Part shown: one piece after another, positions 39,245 through 51,959 of the stretch
Layout of the letters: every line of letters starts with the position of its first letter
Position numbering within the stretch: the stretch's first letter is position 1
Assembly: GCF_029227915.1 (NCBI RefSeq)
Contig: NC_079886.1
Span: 14,918,501 to 14,982,500 of the forward strand
DNA from: Hydractinia symbiolongicarpus
Taxonomy: Eukaryota > Cnidaria > Hydrozoa > Anthoathecata > Hydractiniidae
Direction of reading: 5' to 3'
Length of the DNA stretch: 64,000 nt
Notes under the pieces: model-generated
The model's input: the letters and a program-made list of their open reading frames with translations, nothing else
Told to the model about the DNA's origin: nothing
Databases searched by the model: none
Translations under genes and position numbers: made by a program

Positions 39245-42200
39245 TTTTTTTTACAGTAAATAAATAATCTTTTATAACAATGGAAGACTTTTACAATTAA
39301 AAAAACACTTAAAGAGAACAGGAGACATTATACGTGGAAAGATAACAAATATAAACACATAATATAAAGATTGACACTACACGACTGACGATGTTGAATT
39401 CTGTTTTCTTGCACGGCAAGTTCAATATCTCCGTTTAAATTATGTGTCTTTTCATACATCGATCGTGTTCCTCTGACACACAACATGGAACGAATTAACG
39501 AAAAATTCAATCGGGTCTTTATCCAAGCACTAACAATTGATTTCGAAAGCTTGCGTTTTTCGGCAATTAAATCCGCGGCATGCGAGTAAAAACGACTGCA
39601 TTCCCTCGACATTCCTCCGAGACATGAAAACACTAACGGTGTAAACGAACAGCGATCAACATGAATAATTCGTTCATTATATGATCGTTTTTTTTCGTTT
39701 TCATTTTTTTTATGAGCAACTTGAAGTGTCAGATTCTTGTGACATTTGGCTAATGGGTTAAAAACCCTTACATCTGCATATGCTATTTGTCCTTTTACCC
39801 CAAAAACATCTTGCTGCAACATCAGTTCTTGCTTCGTTGGTCGTTATTGCAGTCCTCAGCTTAAATATTTAACCGGTCAAGGGCTGTAGAAGCGGTTTCA
39901 AAATAACTTCCTGGCATACCTCATTTACTATTTCCGCTGTGTAATTTCGAATCTCGTTGTGTCTGTTGATTATAAATCCGCCTCGTGGAAAGGAAAGAGC
40001 GTGTTGGACATCGAACAGGGCGGAACAGACACATGTCGTTGGTAATCGTTCAAGTGGGATCGCATACCGAAGACGTAAAGCATCCCAGAAAGATTGTTTG
40101 TCAAGTGCGAACCCATGTTCTTTGAGTGGAATAGCAGTTAATCAAATCGATAACCCATTCTCCAAGCTGGCTTCAAGGGCTTTATTTTTTTCGAGGTCGG
40201 TAATTTGTTCATTGATTTCATTTAACTGATGTTGATAATTTTCATTCTTTTCTCTTTTTATCCGTGTCTTTAATGCAGCTACAACATATTCAGCTTGGTG
40301 ATCTTAAACAGCAATATTTTGAAGCATACATTCTTTTGTGTGACTGGTTATCGTCAAAGAACGTTCATACTAACGATCCGCCATTTGAGAAGGTATAATA
40401 ACACCTAAGCCACCATATCTGGCTGGCAGAGAGTACAGCAATCTTTCACTATCATTAAATTGATAATCCTTTAAAATAACACGAAAAAACTCGTCAATTT
40501 TTCTGTCCAATTTCTTCAAAAGTACTGAGATGTTAGGAACAGTCTGCATGACAAAAACATATCTGTGTCTTAAACAATGCATAAATGCATTATATGCTGC
40601 ATGTGGTTGGGTTCTTGCAATAGCAATTAAACTGTCCAACTGCTTAACCCACGAATTTACTTTGTCGTTGGTATATTTTTCAATACAATCATGATTCCCA
40701 ATCACTGCTCCAAGGTGACGATTGCCATCTGAGCTTATAAAGGTCTCAGAATCTGAAAAAAGTTCCTTTGCTTTACTAAAGTATTCATCTTTTACAATTA
40801 ACATAGACTTTTGGTCACTAACCTCATAACCAATTTAATGACCATATTTCTTTACAAGATCCCATCAGGTTTTCAGGTGTTCTAATATTCCCATACCGGT
40901 CAAATCATCAGCGAATGCAATTTGTTTAATTTGGTGTGAATCAAAGCTTGACATTACTGAACTTAAGAGTGGTATCAATCCCAATGCATACATGCTCATT
41001 GCTATTGGGTCCCCCCCTGTGTAGTTCCCTCCTCTGATGCTATCTCTTGTCCGCCAGACACAAATAGTCTAGCTGCAAGATGATAAAAATTTTCCATGTA
41101 GGTTGATATTTCGGGGCAAGTGATCTTAGTATTGTGTAAAAGAACACTTCTGTTAATATTGGCAAAAGCATTGCTGGCATCAACTTGTATGAATCCATGC
41201 GTATCGTCCTGAGAAAATACTTCTCTGACTACATGTATTGCGACCCCGCACCTAGCTTCAATTCCAGCGCAAAGTTGCTCATATGCAGCAGATTCTATTA
41301 CATCACGTTTTAGTATAGCCGTGACTGATTCTCCCATTATCCTTCGTAATACTTCTCCAATTCCGATAGGCAGTAAACCAGGACGTTTGTTCAATGAAAT
41401 GAGGCGACAGGACACAATTGGTGATAATGAGTGCTGATCCTCCATAATATCTGTACATATCTGTCTCGTCATTAAAGCTATGGCATGACACAAATCATCA
41501 GCGGCAGAGCCAAAAACATTCCCTCCAATGATTTTCCTCCAAAATACCTGATGGTCCTGAAGCAACTTTTGTTTTAAGTGCACACTTTCTTATCAATTCA
41601 GCATTAATATCGTCATAGATAACATTGTTTATATCTTTGATGGGACCTTGCAATAGCATGGCGTCATACTTCGGTTGCACACTAGGATGTTTTCAAAGAA
41701 GGCATTGCATTGTATCCTCATCTAACGGTAAAATTCCGCATGAATTCTCATCCAAAAGTCGAATAGCTGCATTTAGCTTCCCTTCTATCATCAAGCGACT
41801 AAACTTGCGAGACAATTCTTCTTTATTTTGGTCTTTGTGAAACGAATTTCTGCAGGATTGAATTGCCATTCTTCAAATTTGCGTTCTTTCCAAAGGGCTA
41901 GTCTCCTCGCCAGATGTTGTTTGTTCTCAACTGTTTTAGCGTTTTTAGAAGTGCGTAAAAGCAATAAAGATGGCATTACCATCAATGCCTTTAAACAAAT
42001 ATTTCTGTTGGAAGCCTTCGAAGACCAAGCCGAAACTAATGTGATCATTTCTCGTATAAAATCTTTACCGTGACTGCACTTTGGTAATTCAAAGAAATCC
42101 TTTTTCCAAAACACAAAATGATCATAAGCCTGAACAACTTTACTTCTGAATTCGTCATTATTTGCTGTTGTCATTGGCCAGTTCGGTATAGCCAAATGAA

Positions 42201-42280
42201 TATTCGCCTTGCATGCGCGAAGATGAATGTTCGTCCACATTTGCTACATTTTTGATCTCCCTGTGAAGCAGAAACAACGT
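39245..42280 (-). mobile_element. Degenerate retroelement with non-LTR-type RT and nuclease-like C-terminus
   Basis: Minus-strand frames, 5' to 3': a CSKCGRTF finger at about 42240; LWKERKFEEWQFNPAEI (42240-41791); ALKTKVASGPSGILEENHW (41600-41510); RT core 41583-41002 with SCRLISLNKRPGLLPIGIGE, GFIQVDASNAFANINRSVLL and EGTTQGG; a broken FADD region near 40900; 40804-40370 (SLPARYGGLGVIIPSQMADR); and 39822-39328 with QDVFGVKGQIAYADVRVFNP and SFTPLVFSCLGGMSREC, a PD-(D/E)xK-like nuclease region. The family is abundant in cnidarian genomes as I recall. Multiple lesions. Confidence 0.7.
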
Positions 42281-42540
42281 TTGTTTCCAACATATTGAGT
42301 TATGCTGCGTAAATCGTTTAAGTTTAAGTTAACGTTGATAGTAAATAACTTTGTTGAACAGTTTTTTTGTATCTGGATTGTGACACCTAAGTTATTTCCA
42401 TATTCTATTAAAAACTTTCACTTTCACTTTATTGTTTACAATTTACGTCTGCCATCTTTAACTTTAAGGGCAATACAGTGCACTTAAAACTTTGAGGCCA
42501 AATAACTTGGAAACGAGGTGGTGACGTCAGTCATTTTTTA
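42281..42540. other. Intronic, nothing recognised
   Basis: Short AT-rich spacer between the retroelement and the HINE-like repeat. Confidence 0.4.
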
Positions 42541-42917
42541 CAGCGCGTAGGTAACTAGGGACCACCTGGGACCAATTTGGGTAAGCTTCCAAAACCTGGG
42601 TACATTTTCTTGATCAGCGTTTGAAGATCTATACGATGAAGAATTTTGAAAAAACATTTTTGTGTGTTTTTGCGGGTCTTTGCTGACGTCAGCAAAATTT
42701 TCAAACCCTTATATCTCCTTACGCGTTTGTCGAAAACATATGATCCTATACATTATTTTGACCAGCGTTTCAACCTACTCATTACAGGCAACGAATAAAC
42801 TAAATTTCGTCAATTTTCTTTTGTATCTGTACTGCTGACGTCAGCAAAAAATCTAAAACAAATTTTACCTTTGACCTTTTGCCTAAGTGGAATTTTACAC
42901 GGGCCTTATCAACTAGT
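42541..42917 (+). mobile_element. HINE/Helentron-like element (3' part)
   Basis: Contains two related blocks (TTCTTGATCAGCGTTTGAAG at about 42610 and TTTTGACCAGCGTTTCAACC at about 42755), two GCTGACGTCAGC palindromes, and ends with a hairpin GTGGAATTTTACAC then GGGCCTTATCAACTAGT at 42917. The same end occurs at 48005. Confidence 0.5.
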
Positions 42918-44024
42918 TTATATATAAACAATTTTGCAAAAACACATGCCTCAAATTTGGCCAAATAGGAACAGCCTCAGGCTTAAATAAATGTTTAAAA
43001 AACTAAGAACAATTCAAGTTTAAATTTTGCTTATCTTGAACAACATTTCGTTGTAATATATTTGGCAGATTTAGCAAAAATCCGCAAATAGTGCGAAAAT
43101 AAATAGCCGCGAGAATTTGTACAATTAAAGGAGAGACAAACTGCACTGCGGTATGGCTGCTAAATAAAAGTTCACGATGAGTCTTGATTTTAAAGACCAG
43201 ACCGACTGGGTTGGTCGTCTGCTCCATAAAAAAGCCCTTACTATAATTTTGTTTTATCTTTGTGAGTGCGTAATTATGTATAATGGAGTATTTTTACACA
43301 TTTGCCAAACAGGTGGCTATATTAAAAACAATAAAATATATTGTTCTTTATTGTGATGGCCACGTGTTAATTCACAAAATAATTAAACAAGAAAAAGTTA
43401 AAGATCAAAATAGCAAAAATGCTGTACAACATTATTTTATACTACTGCACTTACTGGACAAATTTGCAAGTAAAGATAAAGAAAGTAAAGATTCATGTAT
43501 AAAGATGAATGCACGATATCGCGCGTTTGTTTTTAAATGTTTCCGGTCTGTAAATTTCTTCAAATTTGGCACCATCACATCATAACAAATTTCATTGTTT
43601 GAAGCTGGTAGTATGTTCTGGAAAAGGGGCTCAAAACATAAAAACTATTTTTGTTGTTCATGACAGATTTCTTAAGTGCAAAGAAGTTTAAACGGAGGCT
43701 GCAAATGCTGTTACTACTACAGGACATAAAATATATTTAGTTATCTCATGTCAAATCTTATTTTTGATGTTTTTCTGGTAAGATATATAGATACTTAGTT
43801 GTGGAATATAGTTATTTATGTGTTATTATAGTAGCTCTCAGTACATTTTAGGACTTAGAAATCTATAAAATAATTTCTCTCGCCTAAAATTTATTTTCTG
43901 GATGCCACAAAATAATTTTTTGTTCGCCTCCCCGTCAAAATGTATTGCATGAACAACAAAAATTATTAAAATGTAGGCTTAAACAGCGCAAAATCCAAGT
44001 GACATAATAACAGATAACACATAC
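42918..44024. other. Intronic, no gene supported
   Basis: A 100-codon plus-strand frame at 43283-43585 is open, but has no recognisable domain and an AT-driven composition. Confidence 0.45.
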
Positions 44025-44125
44025 CCATTTTTCTAAGACATTAACTTTTACCCGCTTCTCTGCAGATGATGTAATTGGTTCCATGGCAGACATTTTAGTC
44101 GTCAATTCCTGAGAAAATAAAACAT
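44025..44125 (-). CDS. TRMT61A: Candidate TRMT61A penultimate exon
   Basis: 101-base open segment between an acceptor (TTCATTGTTAG, exon begins 44125) and a donor (TGG/GTATGTG, exon ends 44025). Read with the one leftover base of the 48366 donor it is open and ends in phase 0, matching the 25264 acceptor. It encodes VLFSQELTTKMSAMEP and a charged tail, a poorly conserved part of the protein, so the assignment rests on splice phase and position. An alternative acceptor (TTTTCTCAG, exon from 44108) is also strong but would break phase with the 48 kb exon. Confidence 0.5.
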
Positions 44126-44617
44126 CTAACAATGAAAAGGTAGGCAATCAAGGAAACAATAACTAAATATGTATGTGTAAAGTTAAAAAGTTACTAAAAA
44201 CCTTTGAACCTAGATTAGCTTCTGGGTAAGACACCATTTGAACATTTATTGTGCGAAGAAGACATTCCATCACTTTTATTTCTAAACAAATATTCAAAAA
44301 AGCAGACAGCGTTAAGTAGGATTAAGAAACAATGCTTTCATCCAGAACCAACATCAAGACAAGCAGTTAGAAGAAAATAAATACATTCGATTTACACGAT
44401 TTTTTTTATAAACAACTCGTCCATAAGCAACTGAACTCGATTTGAAAAAGTAGACTTTATTAAAAAGCATATTAAAAAGTTTAAAAGTAGAAGTAGAAAA
44501 GTGAAGTTAGAACATATTGGAAATAGAAGTTGAAGACAAGAGTTTAAAGTGGGTTAGAATTCAAAAAAAATTAAGAACTTTGATATCTTTTAGACGTGCA
44601 GTTTTTATATAAGTCTT

Positions 44618-45807
44618 CAGGCCATTTCTTGAATAAAACTATGCCAGAGCTACAAAATGCACCCGTTAAAAAAATTACGAGTGCTAGAGTGTGAAAAATC
44701 GCACTCGTAAGCAAAATTTACAAGTGCGATGTGAATATCTGCAAGTGTGATTCACACTTAACTTTTTTTTTGTTTACCACAACGTTATATGTTATTTAAG
44801 CTGTATAGAAATGAGGTTTAAGTGCAAGAAATATATGATTAAAAGAAATATAAAAGGAAAATTTTGAGTTGTGCACTCTCATTGTGTATGAATAAAACAA
44901 TTTTTTTTAATATTTATTTTTGAAGGGCATAAAAATGAATATTCACATCATACTCTTCTTGTGTACGAACAATTATATTTGTGGGCCACCAAGAAGGTGT
45001 TTTCTTCAGCCACCTGGTGGTGAAAATATAAAAATACATTTCAATTATTGCACAACATCTTTTTTTCTGCTATTCAAAAAAATGTTGTGAAATTGCTTTA
45101 ACTTTCTATTGCTTGCTAATGTTATGAGCTCTCTCTGAAACACAATGCTGGAGATCATTTTTCTTTTGTGTTGAATGTAATTCTAATCTATTTATATCTT
45201 TGCAATCACATTGAGCACATTGAAATGATTTGCTTCTGGTAATAGAGCAATATAGCAGGTATCATTTTTAGGTTTAATTGACATGTATTTCACAACCTAG
45301 TGCCCAGGACTTAATTATTAATTCCTGTTGAAAATATTGATAAATGTTAAAATAAATAGATAAATAGTATAGATGATAATTTTATTTTTTATGTTCGCTA
45401 CCTTCAAGCAACAGGTGGCCACAGAGAATATCAAAATTTAATATAAAATACAATTAATTAGACACACGCAACTATCTCCTTTTTATTGCCGCCATTCATT
45501 TTATCATACACACTGTGATTGCTGAGATATAAAGAGATAACAAAATTCTATAAACATTAGAAAAGATTGTTCCGTACATCGCTGTTACAGACGTGTGATA
45601 AATATTATGTTGTTTATTTTCATGCTAAAAAAATACATAAAAAAACGAATTTTTACTTTAGGTTTAATAGCCCTTTTCATCATTCTATAATATTTTAGAA
45701 AAGTAAAAAATTTACGAGTGCGTTAAAAAGCACTCGTAAATTTTTTTACCAGTGTGCGGGCGAGTGCGAGTGCGCGTGCGATCGCACTCGTCTCAAGGAA
45801 TGGCCTG
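44618..45807. mobile_element. hAT-like non-autonomous element
   Basis: Terminal inverted repeats CAGGCCATTTCTTGA (44618-44632) and TCAAGGAATGGCCTG (45793-45807), 14 of 15 matching. Subterminal clusters of ACGAGTGCGA/TCGCACTCGT in both orientations lie near both ends (44675-44740, 45710-45790). Flanks TAAGTCTT and ATAAGTTA are similar but not an exact 8-bp duplication. No transposase. Confidence 0.7.
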
Positions 45808-46369
45808 ATAAGTTAGAGCTACGTGTTACGTTTTTATGTGGCAAGCATTCCCGTAAAGAGCCACTTCTCAAATTTTAAAGTTTTCAAAGCTAGCACATTT
45901 TGTTTTTTGCATAATTAATTGTATGTAATTAATATGTTCTTCCTAAAATTCAAAATGCTACACTAAGCTGTTAGGTTAGCACTAAACAAATTTGATGGCC
46001 AAACGGAAAACTCTGATTTGTTGACCTCATCTTATAATTGTTACATTACTATTCTGTTGATCACAACTTTTAATCCTAATTATTATAGCCATAGCCACTA
46101 TCTCTTTAAATGTACTTCACTGAGCATAAATACCATGCTAGCTATATACCTAGCTAAGTCTCCCCAGTTTAATCTCAGCTAACCTGAATTATGTTGTTAT
46201 ATCTCTTATTTAGCTATTTATAGCTACCTTAGTACTTTTACTTAAGGATCTGTTTTAAGCATGAATTATAGAAGATGTAGCTAACAAGCCACAAAATCTT
46301 CCAAACACTCAGACATTTTTACGCTCGTAGTATATTTTTTCTTAGATTTCGTATAAACTTTCAATGAAA

Positions 46370-47720
46370 TGTCATGTGTGCGCGTGTTAAGTGTGCTCAT
46401 TTTCATTGTTTTGTTTTTGACATTTTCTGTTAATGTACCACATGCAATATACTGAAAAAACTATACTTACTATACTGTTGTGTAAGCTGTCGTGTAAGCT
46501 GATGTTTTCTTATATTTTGTGTATATAAAGTTTTGTTAATGTACCGAATGCAATATCAGTTTTGCTGGAAGAAAATTCCACGGTTTCACGTTTTTGTTGA
46601 GTATTTTTTCAATATTTTAATCTGTCAACGGAGAACAACTTGCAAGTAGTAAAATCAATGCTTTTGACATTATTTTCGACACCAATATCAAAGTTTGGAA
46701 CACCTTAAATTTATATCTAGAAAAATAAGTCATTTCTGTACTTTATTGTAACATTTTTTATGAGAAAATAATACAGTTTGACAAAGTTTTGCTGGAATTA
46801 ATATTTGATGATCAAAAATTACTGAATGTTACGACTGAAACTGTTTTGAAATTTTTTATATTTTATGTATGCAATATACTGAAATGACTGACTTTTGTGT
46901 AAGATTTTATGGTTAACAAAATATAGAACATGCCAAATGAACTGACTTTTGTTGATTTGGATTTACTCCCCAGAAACCATTCTGTTTTACATTGTGTGTA
47001 AACTTTTGTGAGGAAGGACTGTAAAATAACGAGCTTTGTTGATTAAAAATTTACTCCTTGCTCACAGCTTTCTGATATCGTGATTTAAAATTTTTGTTAA
47101 AGGACAATATGGATCATCATACCAAAAAAATAAATTAATTTTGTGTTGTTAACTGGTTGATTTTTACACTTTGTATAAATTTTTGTGGGAGAGGATAGTA
47201 TGCAACTGGAATGGCTGATTTTTCTACATTTAAATTTGACGTTTTCCAAACAATGGCTTGTCGATATTTTTGTATAAGCTTTTAAGGAAAGGACAATATT
47301 TAATATGCGTAAAGAATTTATTTTTGCTGATTTGCAAGCCTACTTTTTGACATTTCAGATAAAAATATTAAGTTTTTCAACATAATCACTTATAAGATAC
47401 ATAATTAAGATGCGTTCTTTCTGACGTTGTTATTATCAGTATTGTGACTGTCAGTATTGTAACTGTCGGTGTTGTTACTGTCCACTTTGTGAGTGTCTGT
47501 GTTGTGAGTGTCGGTTTTGTGACTGTCGTTGTTGTAAATTTCTATCAACTAGGTTTTACACCTTGGAAGCTGGTTTTTTATATTTTGTATAAGTTTTGTG
47601 TAGGAGGTTCAATGTGATATGTCATTTGACATTTTGTGTAAAATTTAAACAACATTTTTGCTAAATTAGGAATTACATCTTGCAAACATACTTTAACACT
47701 TTCAGATTTGACCAATTTCC
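46370..47720. repeat. Degenerate long tandem repeats
   Basis: Diverged units of roughly 110-150 bases recur: TTTTGTGTAAG/TTTGTATAAG, then GGAAGGACAATATGCAAT-like text, then GACTGATTTTTGTTGATTT and a short TTACTCC. A tighter sub-array of GTTGTGAGTGTCGG-like words lies at 47420-47538. Confidence 0.5.
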
Positions 47721-47744
47721 TAATGCTGGGTAAACTCACCTGTT

Positions 47745-48005
47745 TCGAAACAGACGGGTTAATAACGTCATCAAAATAACTTTAAACTCCATTATCTCTT
47801 CAACTATTCGTAAAAAGGTACATGATCTTATACATTTTCTTGATCAGCGTTTTAAGCTGTACACAATAGAGGAAAGGCTAAACAAATTTCTAAAAAAAAA
47901 TTTTTTGTAGACGGGTCATTGCTTACGTCATCAAAATTCAAATGACGGTATTTCTTTATTATTCTTCTGCCTAAGTGGATTGTTCCACGGGCCTTATCGA
48001 CTAGT
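47745..48005 (+). mobile_element. HINE/Helentron-like element
   Basis: Ends AAGTGGATTGTTCCACGGGC then CTTATCGACTAGT; a 3' hairpin GTGGATTGTTCCAC precedes the CTAGT terminus. Body shares TTGATCAGCGTTTTAAGCTG with the copy at 42541. Confidence 0.5.
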
Positions 48006-48115
48006 CTGCTATAATAATACGAAGACCATATCTGCCTGTCTTTAAGAGGCAAAGTGGATGGGTTTATTTTCCTTTGATGTAGCCGGAAAAAAAATCCACT
48101 GCCTTATCGACTAGT
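48006..48115 (+). mobile_element. Short HINE-like element immediately 3' of the previous one
   Basis: TCTGCTATAATAATACGAAG ... CTGCCTGTC ... CCACTGCCTTATCGACTAGT. About 110 bp; the two elements are head-to-tail. Confidence 0.5.
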
Positions 48116-48365
48116 CACTAAATAAACGCGCTTCTCATATTACGATTACATAATAATATACTTAGTTCATATTAATTAATCCGTTGTTTCTTAGCTTTAA
48201 AAAAATTGACTTCTTTTCGTATTTTCCCTTTTCTTATAGAAACACTAAAAATTTAATCGAAGAAAATTCTAAGTTGCTTTTAAAAAAAAATCGTGTAACG
48301 CATTGATAGAAAATAATCTTTCATTGTCATTGTCAGTAAAGATTTCATAGTGAAAATGAACGTAC

Positions 48366-48453
48366 CACAAAAGCGATGCTGCTGCAACACGTCGCATGTA
48401 CGTTGAACTTGTTCGATGCAAGGAGAAAACGAGCATATTCGACCACCTGACTT
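48366..48453 (-). CDS. TRMT61A: TRMT61A exon with the FSPCIEQVQRTC motif
   Basis: 88 bases between acceptor CTTACGTTAG and donor G/GTACGT. Encodes KSGGRICSFSPCIEQVQRTC followed by DVLQQHRFC. GGRxCSFSPCIEQVQRTC is a signature of the TRMT61A methyltransferase domain, so the identification is firm. It follows the 57799 exon in phase 0 and ends one base into a codon. Confidence 0.92.
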
Positions 48454-51400
48454 CTAACGTAAGAAAATTTAAAACAACAGCGTACAAACATGTTAAGCAA
48501 ACATCGTTAATAACAACAAGGGGACGATCTATTGTTTTAGATTTTCTTTAATAAGCCTAAATCCATATCTATTTTCGTTCCCCGAAATAAACATGCAAAA
48601 ATACAAAATAACATGAAAACGTCATGAGCAAATTTCAAGATGCCAGAGTGTATCATCAAAATGTTGACTTTTACAACTTTCAACTGGAAATTTCACAAAA
48701 CCATGGGCAGGACAATAAAAACAGATTTGAACATCAACAACAATGAAAAAAATCAGAATTTCTTACCACATTTTCACAAATATTATTTCCCATGGTTGTC
48801 GCTATAGCTTAGCTGCATGAGTATGTTAGAAAGCTTTTCGCATGTAAAAACTTTCGTATGTCAGGTGTAACACAAAAGCTTCGTATTTTTATTGTACAAT
48901 TTTAAAATCTTCTTATTAATAATAAAATCGTGAAGAACAGTTATAATCAACAAAGCATTTCCAACATTTGGTGCTTGGAATGATATTTAAAAATAAGATT
49001 TCAGATTATTGACTTTTGTTATGTAACTGTCAATAATCATATATTTGTATAAAACATTGTTATGGCTTTGTGTTATGATAGAGCATGTAGCCTTCCATAA
49101 ACATCCATATATAGAAAAAAAATATCTTTAAATGGTAGTGTTTTTATTGTTTTATCCAGTTAAAAAAAAAAAGGATATAAAATTTGTGTTGAAGACATAT
49201 TCTTCAGTAGAGATGTGCTTAATTTTTTTACAAAATGTCAGCGAATATGTTTTTATAAACTAGATTCATGTACAGTGTGTTAGATGTATTTAACTGCAAT
49301 ACAGAGCGTATATAATATATATGTTGTAGAGAAGAAAAACTACTACTGTTTTGTAGTTAAAGTATATGGCGTTCACACGACAATTATACATTGAGCACTC
49401 TCTGACAAAGAAGATCTTAATCAAAATATTTTGTTCTATTATCGCTCCTAAAAAGTTGAGCACTTTTATCTTTATCGCAAAAATATGGAGAAATAAAGTT
49501 TTATTATTCCACTAAAAACATTACAAAACCATCGCAAAAAACTTACAATAATGCTAATGATTGAAAAAGTCCGTTTTCAAAAAATCCGTTGGAAAGTGTG
49601 ATTTTACAAAAACGAGAACAAAAGTAGTACATTGGAAAATTATAAATTAAAATCACGCTACACTCCAAAACCAGTTAAAAAACTTTCTGCTTTTGAAGAT
49701 GACCTTTCGAATTGGTTAAAAAAGGTTAAATTCCGAATAGTTAACAATAAACAACAAAAGAAAATGAATCAAGATATAAAAGAAATCAAATCATCAAACA
49801 AAACATGGACACCAGCAGACAAAACGAGCAACATATACAGACTTACTCAAGAGAATAAAAGAAGATTGGAATAAAATTGGACCACCGTCTGAAAAAATCA
49901 AGAAACAAAGTGTATTTAAATGTATTTAAAAAACATGGTATATAAATCGTCATACAGTGTAATGTCAAAATACACAATTATTTATACCTTACTTTAAACC
50001 TTAATGATTCAACGTACAGTCCGTTTTGTAAACCGGATAATAAAATCCTCTAAATAAACAAAGAATCCAATCACCCACATAACAACTGCGTCAAGACTTT
50101 CAAACTTACCTTCTAACGAAGTTTATAGTGTATATTTATCAGGATATTGTTTATCAACGAAATGAAAAAAACAATCAGAAAAAATGGAAACAGAAATGTC
50201 ATCTGGCTTAACACGTTGTGTAGTCAAAGCGTTACTATGAACATCGCAAAATCATTTCTACATTTGATTGATAAACAAATTTCTCCAAACAACAAGTTCA
50301 GAAATCGATATAATGTCAAAGTGAGTTATAGTTGCATGTCCAACACCTAATCATTTATAAATTCTCACTATAAAATGATAAATGAATGAAAGACAGTGTA
50401 ATTGTGTTAAGAACAATCTTTGTCCACTCGACAATAAATGTCTTACAAAAAACATTGTATACAAGGCAAATATTTCGTCAAATTTACCCGGTTATGAGGA
50501 AAAGTTTATATTGGAATGAGCGAAATGAAAATCACAAAAAGGTTTTTTCGCATGAAAACATAAAACGATACAGTTTTGTCAAAAGAACTTTGGGACATTA
50601 AGGAAAAATGTGGCGAACCAACTATAAAATGGTCAATACTTGCACTCTAATACTTAACATTGCACAACATATAACCAAAACACAAAAAGATGCAATCTTT
50701 GTACAAGCGAAAAGTTTGAATTGATCGATACGTTGCCAAGGAGACAACCTTGCAATTTAGAAACTAAAGTAATTTCCAAATGCCAGCATAAAAACAAACT
50801 TTATCTTTCGACGTACGACTCAAAAGACTGATGTATATATGCTAAGGAGAACGTTGCCTTGCGCTGCACTGCATGGTACGCATTTTATAACGAACTTTAT
50901 TGCACACTTGTTTTGCTGAGGATTGTCGTGTAAACGGTACAAAATTTTAGTACAAAACAAAGTAGTGTTTCTTCTGAACAACATATATTATGTATTATGT
51001 ATGCTCTGTATTGCAGTTATACATAGAGCACTCCCTGACGAAGAAGATTTTAATCAAACTGTTCTACTAACCATTGTGTTTTCTTCAAGTGTCAATTTTA
51101 AAATTGAATAAAAAAAGGAAATATTTCTTTTGAGTGGTTACAAAATCACTGGCAAATTTTATTTTTCCCAATACTAGTTAGCAATTCTTGCAATACAAAA
51201 TTACAGAATTAGGATAACATCTTAAATTTTTGGTCACTACGGAGGCAACTTGAACTTTAAGCTATTATAACTACAAATTACTTTGCTTTTGGAACATTTT
51301 CAAAATTGATCAAAATTAAGCAAGAACATCTCAAGGAAAGCTGTAAATCGCCTGGGGAAGACTCCTTAAATTTGAAATCACAAATGTGTGAAATGTTGGT

Positions 51401-51959
51401 TCTAAACACTGCTAAAATTAACAGCGATAATCACGTGGTCCAATTAAAGGTGTAATGAGCAAATCTTGCAACATGCAGAAAAAAAGTTTGGAAATAACTT
51501 TGTTAGGAAAATCCCTTTATCTGGTGAAAAACTTTAGACAACAAACCTCCAACTTAGGGCCCATTTTTTATACCTTAAAATCTGTCTTCCAGTACCACCG
51601 ATACGAACTAAATTTGTGTCTGAAAAAATCGAACTACAGGTCAATACCGCCATTTTTTGCCATTATGAAAGTACCGTGTTGAAATAATTATACAAGAAAT
51701 TGCAATTAAGCCCGTGAAAAATGTAAACATTATGGTTACTCAGAGAAAGAGAAAAATAAGATCTTTGTTGTGTTATTATTTGGAGAAAAACAGTGTTAAC
51801 GAAAAATATAACAATGATGATGATATATATGTTATAATTTTTGCAATTAATACCTGTATTTCACAAAGATAATCATTAGAGTTGCTGACTATTTCAAAAA
51901 AATCGTTCCGATATACAGTAACAGCATGTTCAAGTTGCACTTCAGTTCAAGTCGTACTT
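48454..51959. other. Intronic, no gene supported
   Basis: Several Lys/Asn-rich plus-strand frames (49632-49874, 50147-50350, 50386-50601, 51455-51682) lack recognisable domains. TATACATTGAGCACTCTCTGAC at 49386 recurs in similar form at 51018 (CATAGAGCACTCCCTGACGAAGAAGATT), suggesting a dispersed repeat. Confidence 0.45.

Noticed and set aside
43283-43585. 100-codon plus-strand frame as a gene
   Set aside because: No domain, AT-driven codon content, intronic position, no splice or promoter support.
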